A DNA stretch of 11,149 nucleotides, from assembly GCA_014384545.1 (NCBI GenBank), contig JACNFQ010000064.1:1-11149 (forward strand). Reading direction: 5' to 3'. Positions 6,320 through 11,149 of the stretch are shown here, piece by piece. The DNA comes from a bacterium (lineage in GTDB: Bacteria; UBP7; UBA6624). The notes beneath the pieces were generated by a model that saw only the letters and a list, made by a program, of their open reading frames with translations, ran no database searches and was not told the origin of the DNA. The translations under genes and the position numbers were made by a program. Positions within the stretch are counted from its first letter, which is position 1; the number at the start of each line of letters is the position of its first letter.

Positions 6320-7270
6320 CTACTCAATCCCCAAGGTCTCCTTCGCTCTGGGGCCGTCAATCAGGCGTTCGGGGAGATGCCCCCACATCCACACTGGCTC
6401 GCCGTCAACGAGACAACCTGGATACAACCTCTCCGAACCAAACATTGGGTGTATGTGCCAAGCATGGTCTTCTAAGGGGAGAGGGGGCACCTCCAGCATA
6501 GCCTCGGCGTCCCACAGCCACCAGTAGCCCTTGAGTTCCTCCAATGTGAGCGGCGGCGTGGAGTTGCCTCCCACCAACCCGGGGGAGTACGGGTCGATTT
6601 GGGGGGTCGTGAAATAGACAACCGAAACGAGCGCTCGGCAATAGGCGAGGATCGCATCAAGGTTGGCAGGCTTGGGTCCGTCTGGGTAGGGCGTGGATAC
6701 GTCTGCTCCTGGGGCTGACCAACTCGTGGCTTCCGGCTCGATCTCCCCGCGGAACAGAACGACCGTTGTGGAGGTAACTGCGACAAAATGCCTCTCCTCT
6801 TTCTCCACCCAAGTCCAATACGTGCCCGGTTGAGCGTCATCAGGGGGAGGACCCTCTTCTAGGACGCCGGCGGTCTCCGAGAAAGGATCCCAGAGATTCA
6901 CAGCCGCGAATTCCGGTGTGGCGACAAAGGCGGAAAGGGTCTTTGGCGACGGGGCATGCGACGAGGTGGCATGGAAGGCTCCCGCCAGCCTAGTGAAGTT
7001 TCCCGCCACCCTCCGATCCAGAGGGTTGTCCACATCGAACCCGTCCTGGAGATAAGCCAGATGTGGCCAAAAGGGGAGCATCCCCACATTGACCTCCCCA
7101 GAGGTCTCGGTCGCGAACTGGGCGGCGGCCACCCCCTGTGCGATTGCGGCTGCAGACGCTTCACCCCCATCCCGCACGCATCCCACTGCAGACAGGACCC
7201 ATCCCCCGGCAAACAGGAAGAGAGCCGCGTTCTTCCTACTACGAATCAGTTGAGACAACAATCTGTGCAT
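6320..7270 (-). CDS. putative lipoprotein of unknown function
   Basis: Not recognised; 316 residues from the chosen start. Basic residues (LIRSRK) precede a hydrophobic stretch ending AVGC, with Cys31 as likely lipidated residue, so it is predicted to be membrane-tethered outside the cytoplasm. The mature part has no repeats or further membrane helices and is rich in Pro, Trp and acidic residues (TYWTWVEKEERHFVAVTS, then GYWWLWDAEAMLEVPP), with a late pair of Cys (in AYCRAL and YPGCLVD). An ATG at 7279 abuts the GGAGG site (7281-7285) too closely, so I prefer ATG at 7270, 10 bases from it. It overlaps the end of the Cys-rich gene by 25 bases, so the two are probably translated together. The name rests on the signal only. 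Confidence 0.78.
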   Translation of the reverse strand: MHRLLSQLIRSRKNAALFLFAGGWVLSAVGCVRDGGEASAAAIAQGVAAAQFATETSGEVNVGMLPFWPHLAYLQDGFDVDNPLDRRVAGNFTRLAGAFHATSSHAPSPKTLSAFVATPEFAAVNLWDPFSETAGVLEEGPPPDDAQPGTYWTWVEKEERHFVAVTSTTVVLFRGEIEPEATSWSAPGADVSTPYPDGPKPANLDAILAYCRALVSVVYFTTPQIDPYSPGLVGGNSTPPLTLEELKGYWWLWDAEAMLEVPPLPLEDHAWHIHPMFGSERLYPGCLVDGEPVWMWGHLPERLIDGPRAKETLGIE

Positions 7271-7782
7271 AACTTGCATCCCTCCACTTCGTCACCCCAC
7301 GCATCACTGCTCTCCGGCACACACTGCGCCAATTGCCCAGGTCCACAATTACAGTCTGAACAGTCAGGACACTCAATGATCTGAATAAACTCTTGAAACC
7401 CAGCCCCCGTGCTTCCGTCAGAACGCCACTTGCAGATTGTGCCGCATCTTGAGGTGGACACGGCACATGACCGTTGGTAAATGACTCGTCTCTGCAGTCG
7501 TTTGCACGGCGTGAATGGGTTATTGCAACATTCAATCGCTGGGAACGGATTGTCAATGTAGTAGGGCGTCCTTGCCTGGTACTCACAGGGCTCAATCCCC
7601 GAGCAGAACCAGCAAAGATCCTCCTCGCCTAGAACGGTTGACCCCACAACGATCGTCCCAGAGGGACAGCCTCCGGGTGCACCACCAACGGGCTCTAAGG
7701 GCGCAGGAGGCCCGCCCATGCCCCCGCCTCCCCCTATGGCTGACATAACCCAAGAGGGGATCGACCGATGCAGCCAGCACAT
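7246..7782 (-). CDS. cysteine-rich protein, body portion of a probably frameshifted gene
   Basis: Not recognised. From about 7735 down to the stop at 7246 the frame encodes a Gly/Pro-rich linker and a domain with 19 Cys in roughly 145 residues: LCWFC, ECC, SRCGTIC, IECPDCSDCNCG and a closing GCKLCTDCC. Paired Cys spacing suggests disulfides if exported, or metal clusters if cytoplasmic. The open frame starts at ATG 7782, but its first dozen codons have no export signal and look like the out-of-frame shadow of the signal-bearing frame (7592-7912). Removing one G from the GGGGG run at minus-strand 7734-7730 would join the two into one secreted protein of about 220 residues. The lipoprotein gene starts inside its last 25 bases. 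Whether the cell makes it through an internal start, frameshifting or not at all is unknown. Confidence 0.65.
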   Translation of the reverse strand: MCWLHRSIPSWVMSAIGGGGGMGGPPAPLEPVGGAPGGCPSGTIVVGSTVLGEEDLCWFCSGIEPCEYQARTPYYIDNPFPAIECCNNPFTPCKRLQRRVIYQRSCAVSTSRCGTICKWRSDGSTGAGFQEFIQIIECPDCSDCNCGPGQLAQCVPESSDAWGDEVEGCKLCTDCCLN

Positions 7783-7912
7783 TCAACGCAACGGAGTCCT
7801 CCAGCGCTGCCTGGGGCAAGCCATCTCTGACATTGCTCTCGGTGAACAACACCTTGGAACCCATCCCTAGGAGCACAAATGGTACCAACACAAACGCCCA
7901 TCTCCCGTTCAT
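7592..7912 (-). CDS. signal-bearing N-terminal segment, out of frame with the Cys-rich body
   Basis: From ATG 7912 the frame reads MNGRWAFVLVPFVLLGMG, a short basic start and a hydrophobic core typical of a signal peptide or anchor, then an ordinary-looking segment up to LLGYVS (near 7740). After that the same frame turns Arg/Trp-rich and ends at 7592, as expected of an out-of-phase reading of the Cys-rich gene. The meaningful part is therefore about 7740-7912. Together with the 7246-7782 frame it probably forms one gene broken by a single-base indel. An extended -10 box lies just upstream. Confidence 0.55.
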   Translation of the reverse strand: MNGRWAFVLVPFVLLGMGSKVLFTESNVRDGLPQAALEDSVALNVLAASVDPLLGYVSHRGRRGHGRASCALRARWWCTRRLSLWDDRCGVNRSRRGGSLLVLLGD

Positions 7913-7921
7913 CGCATACCC

Positions 7922-7930
7922 AGTATAGCA
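7922..7930 (-). promoter_or_regulatory. extended -10 promoter for the Cys-rich/lipoprotein pair
   Basis: On the minus strand TGCTATACT is an extended -10 (TGn plus TATACT at 7927-7922). The hexamer 17 bases upstream, TCAAGA, matches the -35 consensus in only 3 of 6. A start 6-8 bases downstream falls within a few bases of the ATG at 7912, leaving no space for a ribosome site, so the transcript may be leaderless or nearly so. Inferred from sequence only. Confidence 0.5.
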
Positions 7931-7971
7931 TGAACCTCTAGACATCTTGACTTTGGAACGATAGCGAAGTG

Positions 7972-8001
7972 CGGACAAGTGGGAGTCGGCATGGATATAC
8001 T
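7972..8001 (+). promoter_or_regulatory. candidate promoter of the dnaE-like gene
   Basis: CGGACA (7972-7977, 4 of 6) and TATACT (7996-8001, 5 of 6) are spaced 18 bases apart. Transcription would start near 8008, about 17 bases before the ATG at 8025. The leader has no Shine-Dalgarno sequence. The divergent promoter at 7922-7930 lies back-to-back, so the two genes share a 112-bp control region. No LexA-like or other clear operator was found. Confidence 0.45.
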
Positions 8002-8005
8002 CCCC

Positions 8006-8026
8006 TTGTTCCTATTTTGTTCCTAT
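8006..8026 (+). repeat. 10-bp direct repeat at the dnaE start
   Basis: TTGTTCCTAT occurs at 8006-8015 and again at 8017-8026, an 11-base period, the second copy running into the ATG. It replaces the place where a ribosome site would be. One helical turn of spacing would suit a regulator bound in tandem, or it is a chance duplication. Confidence 0.6.
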
Positions 8027-11024
8027 GCCTAAACCCGTCCTCTTACGCACCCACAGCCACCACTCGCTGGGGCAGGGTGTCCCCTCCTCCACCACCCTTC
8101 TAGATCGCTGTGCTGCTATGGGCATTGGTGCAGTGGCACTAACCGACACCGACACGATGGCGGGGGTTATTGACTTTGTGGCACGGGCACGTGCCCGTGC
8201 TATCCAGCCTCTTCCCGCCACAACACTCCAAACGCATGCTGGCGATCTCATCCTCCTCCCCCGAAATACCAAAGGGTGGGGGGGACTCTGCCGACTCCTT
8301 ACGCAACGGCGGATGGGACGCGCGCCCACACCCATAGATGCGCTGGAACAGATGGAGGGGGAGGGGTTTGTTCTGGCTACGACACCCAAATCCCTCCTTG
8401 CTCTCCCCGACCGACACCCTGATGTGGTGGCAGGGATTCCCTTCCCCTTGGGTGAGGGGCGGGAAGCAGCGCGGCGGATGCGGAGCTGTGCCTCTAGCCG
8501 AGGAATCGTTATCGCCGCTGCACCATTGGTTCTTTTTTTGGATACCGAGGACCACCTCCTCCACCGACTTCTTTCGGCGATTCACCATCTTTACGACTTA
8601 GAGAACACCCCCGCTCGCTTGGTGGCATCCCCCACCAACTCTCTCCCTGTGCCCGCACTTTACGAACGAATCTATCCCAAAACGGAAAGAGGGGTAGCCT
8701 ATGAGATTGCCCTTGCGTGCCGATGGGGATTCCCCCATGGGCGCGCCCCACGCCTCCCGACGACAGGGCGGTCCCACCCCCACCGCGACCTTCGCCGCCG
8801 CTGCCTCCAGGGGTTGCGCAGCCGGGGACTGTCAAGAAAGCGCCCCTACACCACACGCCTCGCCCGCGAGTTGCGTGTGGTGCGCATGCTGGGATTCTCC
8901 GACTATTTTCTCTTTGTGGCGGGGATAGTGGATGACGCCCGCGCCGATGGTCTCCCTGTGATTGGGCGAGGCTCGGCGGCAGACAGTCTCGTCTCCTGGC
9001 TTTTGGGCATCACAAGGGTGGACCCTGTCCATCACAACCTCCTCTTCGAGCGCTTCTTGAATATGGGGCGGGCCGACCCCCCCGATTTCGATCTGGACTT
9101 CCCCAGCGATGCCCGCGTGGGGGTGATTCGGCGCGCCATCCGGCGCTTTGGCACCGAACGGTGCGCTGTGATCTCCACCCATGTCCGCTTCCGTGCCCGC
9201 GCCGCCTTCGCCGAGGTCGCCAAAGCGCTGGGCGTTCCTGAGGCAGAGGCACGCAAGGTGAGCAAGCGCCTCCCCGCCCGCATGGATGGCGATGCTAAGA
9301 ATGCCCTCCACCGCATCGCGGGGGGGCGGGAGATCCTCCGGCTGATGGAGTCGTTCCCTGGGGTGTGGGACGCCGCCCGCCGCCTTGTGGGGAAGCCCCG
9401 CCATCTCGGGAGCCATCCGGGGGGGCTCGTCATCTCCCCCGACCCCATCACCGACCTCGTTGCCGTCCAGCGCTCGGCGATGGGGCCCCGCATCACCCAA
9501 CCAGAAATGGTCCAGATCGAGAAGGGCCTCGGCCTCCTCAAGGCGGATCTCCTGGGCAACCGCAGCCTCGGCGTCCTCCGCGACGCCTGCCACTGGCTGG
9601 ATCTCCCTTGGGAGGGGTTGATGGCGACCGCCCATACCCAACCCACCCCCGGGATGCGTCGGCGTCTTTCCGAGGGGCGCACGCTGGGGGTCTTCTATGT
9701 GGAGAGCCCTGCAATGCGCTCGCTCCTCCGCCAATTGGGTCCCACCGACTTTGAAGGGCTCGTCGCCGCCTCTTCCGTCATCCGCCCCGGCGTCAGTTCC
9801 TCGGGGATGAAGGACGCCTACATCCGCCGACGACGAGGGTTGGAGCCCCCTGAATACCCCCACCCCCTCCTCCAAGACCTCCTCTCGGAGACGTTGGGCG
9901 TGATGGTCTATCAGGAGGATGTTCTCCGCGTGGCCCGTCATCTGGGCGGTTTGGATTGGGCCGAGGCGGATGCCCTCCGCAAGATCTCCAGCACCAAGCG
10001 GGGGCGGCGGGCGGCGGTGGGAAGGGCGGAGATGGCGTTCCTGAAGGGCGCTGTCCAGCGTGGATGCGCCCCCGCCCTCGCCCAGGACCTCTGGCGGCAG
10101 ATCGCCTCCTTCGCCGGGTATGCCTTCTGCAAGGCACACTCGGCGTCCTATGCCCAAGAGAGCATGGCATGCCTTTGGCTAGCCGAGCACCAACCCGTGG
10201 TGTTCTGGGCGGCGGTGCTAGCCAATGGCGGGGGATACTACGGCGAATCGGCGTACATGGAGGAGGCGCGACGGCGGGGCATCCGCATCCTCCCCTGCGA
10301 CCTCAACCTCCCCGGCATCCTTTGGCAGCCAGAGAGCACCCGTCCCCAAGGCGCGTTGGACGCCATCCGTCCCGGCCTCTCCGGCATCAAGTCTCTCCGG
10401 GCGCAGACCCGCCGGGCCATCATGGAGCGCCGCCCCTTTGCCGGCGTGCGGGATTTCCTCGCTCGCACCCCGGCCAATCTCGGGGAGACGTTGAACCTAG
10501 TGGCGGCGGGGGCGTTTGATTTTACGGGGGGGGAGCGGGCGTCCCTCTCTTGGCTTGCCCTCCTTGAAAGTTCCCGTGGGCGGGGCGGGGGCAATCTTGT
10601 CGGCGCCGTCCCCGACCCCCCCCACCCTCCCCGCCCCCCTTGGTCCACCCACCAGCGCATCGCCCGCGAGCGAGCCGTCTTGGGCTGCTCTCCCACAGCC
10701 CCCCCGATCACCCTCGTCCACCCCCCGCCCGATACCATCCCCATCGCCGACCTCCCCTCTCACACCGGCAGGGATGTGGCGGTGGCGGGCCATTTCGTCT
10801 TGGCGCGGGGGCACCGCACCGCCAAGGGGGATGCCATGCGGTTCCTGACGGTGGAGGACGAGACGGGGATGTTGGAGTGTGTCGTCTGGCCTAGGGCATG
10901 GCGCCTTCTCCACCCCGTCCTGCGCCGGGGGTACTTCTGGCAACTTTGGGGGCGTGTCCAGACCCGCTACGACGCCCTCACGCTAGAGGTAAGGGACGCC
11001 CGCCCCCTTACCTTCAAGACATAA
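8025..11024 (+). CDS. dnaE2: DNA polymerase III alpha subunit, C family, probably DnaE2/ImuC-type
   Basis: Template-directed DNA synthesis; DnaE2/ImuC enzymes act in error-prone lesion bypass rather than bulk replication. The protein has 999 residues, short against about 1,160 for E. coli DnaE. Order: PHP domain from residue 5 (RTHSHHS, then LTDTD); polymerase core with GRGSAADSLVSWLLG (from 314); catalytic PDFDLDF with Asp354/356/358; HLGSHPGG; third catalytic Asp508 in LLKADLLG; RPGVSSSGMKDAYIRRR (587-603); VYQEDVL; GYAFCKAHSASYA (698-710); a helix-hairpin-helix region; and a final OB-fold from about 915. It ends with the OB-fold, so the tau-binding tail of replicative alpha is absent, and I see no QxxLF-like clamp motif. 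PHP metal ligands are partly lost (Arg8, Thr in LTDTD). These points favour DnaE2/ImuC, but imuA and imuB are not in the window, so a divergent replicative DnaE remains possible. ATG 8025 lacks a Shine-Dalgarno site. The second half is visibly more C-rich than the left-hand genes. Confidence 0.93.
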   Translation: MPKPVLLRTHSHHSLGQGVPSSTTLLDRCAAMGIGAVALTDTDTMAGVIDFVARARARAIQPLPATTLQTHAGDLILLPRNTKGWGGLCRLLTQRRMGRAPTPIDALEQMEGEGFVLATTPKSLLALPDRHPDVVAGIPFPLGEGREAARRMRSCASSRGIVIAAAPLVLFLDTEDHLLHRLLSAIHHLYDLENTPARLVASPTNSLPVPALYERIYPKTERGVAYEIALACRWGFPHGRAPRLPTTGRSHPHRDLRRRCLQGLRSRGLSRKRPYTTRLARELRVVRMLGFSDYFLFVAGIVDDARADGLPVIGRGSAADSLVSWLLGITRVDPVHHNLLFERFLNMGRADPPDFDLDFPSDARVGVIRRAIRRFGTERCAVISTHVRFRARAAFAEVAKALGVPEAEARKVSKRLPARMDGDAKNALHRIAGGREILRLMESFPGVWDAARRLVGKPRHLGSHPGGLVISPDPITDLVAVQRSAMGPRITQPEMVQIEKGLGLLKADLLGNRSLGVLRDACHWLDLPWEGLMATAHTQPTPGMRRRLSEGRTLGVFYVESPAMRSLLRQLGPTDFEGLVAASSVIRPGVSSSGMKDAYIRRRRGLEPPEYPHPLLQDLLSETLGVMVYQEDVLRVARHLGGLDWAEADALRKISSTKRGRRAAVGRAEMAFLKGAVQRGCAPALAQDLWRQIASFAGYAFCKAHSASYAQESMACLWLAEHQPVVFWAAVLANGGGYYGESAYMEEARRRGIRILPCDLNLPGILWQPESTRPQGALDAIRPGLSGIKSLRAQTRRAIMERRPFAGVRDFLARTPANLGETLNLVAAGAFDFTGGERASLSWLALLESSRGRGGGNLVGAVPDPPHPPRPPWSTHQRIARERAVLGCSPTAPPITLVHPPPDTIPIADLPSHTGRDVAVAGHFVLARGHRTAKGDAMRFLTVEDETGMLECVVWPRAWRLLHPVLRRGYFWQLWGRVQTRYDALTLEVRDARPLTFKT

Positions 11025-11149
11025 GAGCATAGAGAAGCCCCCCCACCCTGCCGGAAGGCATCTCTAAATCGGGCTGGCAACCGGGGGGAGTCTTCATAGC
11101 CAACCATCAGGAAAAACACCCAACAGATGCATGTGAGACAGCGCCCTTC
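11025..11149. other. 3' flank of the polymerase gene, no gene seen
   Basis: The last 125 bases carry no start with a ribosome site and no tRNA. A long imperfect hairpin is possible: GAAG and CCCCCC (about 11034-11045) against GGGGGG and CTTC (about 11083-11096), enclosing a small TGCC-GGAA-GGCA hairpin. No T tract follows, so I do not call it a terminator. Confidence 0.4.

Noticed and set aside
6093-6527. Plus-strand frames running from the tRNA flank into the lipoprotein gene
   Set aside because: No ribosome site, they continue antisense to the lipoprotein, and codon content is not protein-like; only the short dnaE-like patch is kept as a finding.
8832-10157. 441-codon minus-strand frame inside the polymerase gene
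   Set aside because: High GC content opens antisense frames; the sense strand carries all catalytic motifs of a C-family polymerase through this region.
11034-11096. Rho-independent terminator after the polymerase gene
   Set aside because: The possible stem is long and interrupted by internal loops, and no T tract follows it.

Overview
The window looks like a stretch of bacterial chromosome, moderately GC-rich on the left and clearly richer in G+C (C-heavy third positions) through the polymerase gene on the right. Genes are compact, with Shine-Dalgarno sites, a lipoprotein signal, and a tRNA gene that does not encode its CCA end. No plasmid, phage, transposase or CRISPR signature is present. 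Lineage cannot be proved from this sequence. The ToxR-like membrane-anchored winged-helix regulator, the tldD/tldE pair, the CCA-less tRNA and the extra C-family polymerase would suit Armatimonadota or a similarly deep-branching phylum, but that is a low-confidence guess.

Left block (68-4515, all minus strand, read right to left): a membrane-anchored winged-helix regulator, then tldD, tldE (stop and start overlap by one base) and a class I SAM methyltransferase that starts 8 bases after tldE, probably on TTG. The spacing indicates one operon. A downstream gene may begin at the very edge of the window.

Middle block (4516-5988): divergent from the regulator is a gene for a secreted, low-complexity protein. 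It has a signal peptide, two short helical segments, about two and a half nearly identical 45-46-residue Gly/Gln/His/Arg repeats, a stretch with 15 Met in about 45 residues, and a His-rich tail with two Cys. The regulator's extracytoplasmic tail is also Met/His-rich. A short palindrome between the two genes can act as a -10 element in both directions. I propose, as inference, that regulator and secreted protein form an envelope metal- or stress-sensing pair.

A strong intrinsic terminator ends the secreted-protein gene, and the apparent promoter of the following tRNA-Asn(GTT) gene is embedded in it. Behind the tRNA lies a 243-bp non-coding patch with a 15-bp direct repeat that starts inside the tRNA 3' end, two perfect hairpins, and a 51-bp segment 82% identical, in register, to part of the dnaE-like gene 3.5 kb away.

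Right block (6320-11024): a minus-strand pair encodes a putative lipoprotein and, upstream and overlapping it, a Cys-rich secreted protein whose signal segment is in a different frame from its body (apparent frameshift beside G runs). Diverging from this pair is a 999-codon C-family DNA polymerase III alpha subunit, most like the short, error-prone DnaE2/ImuC type. It keeps the three catalytic Asp but has a degenerate PHP metal site and no visible tau-binding tail. The last 125 bases hold no recognisable gene.
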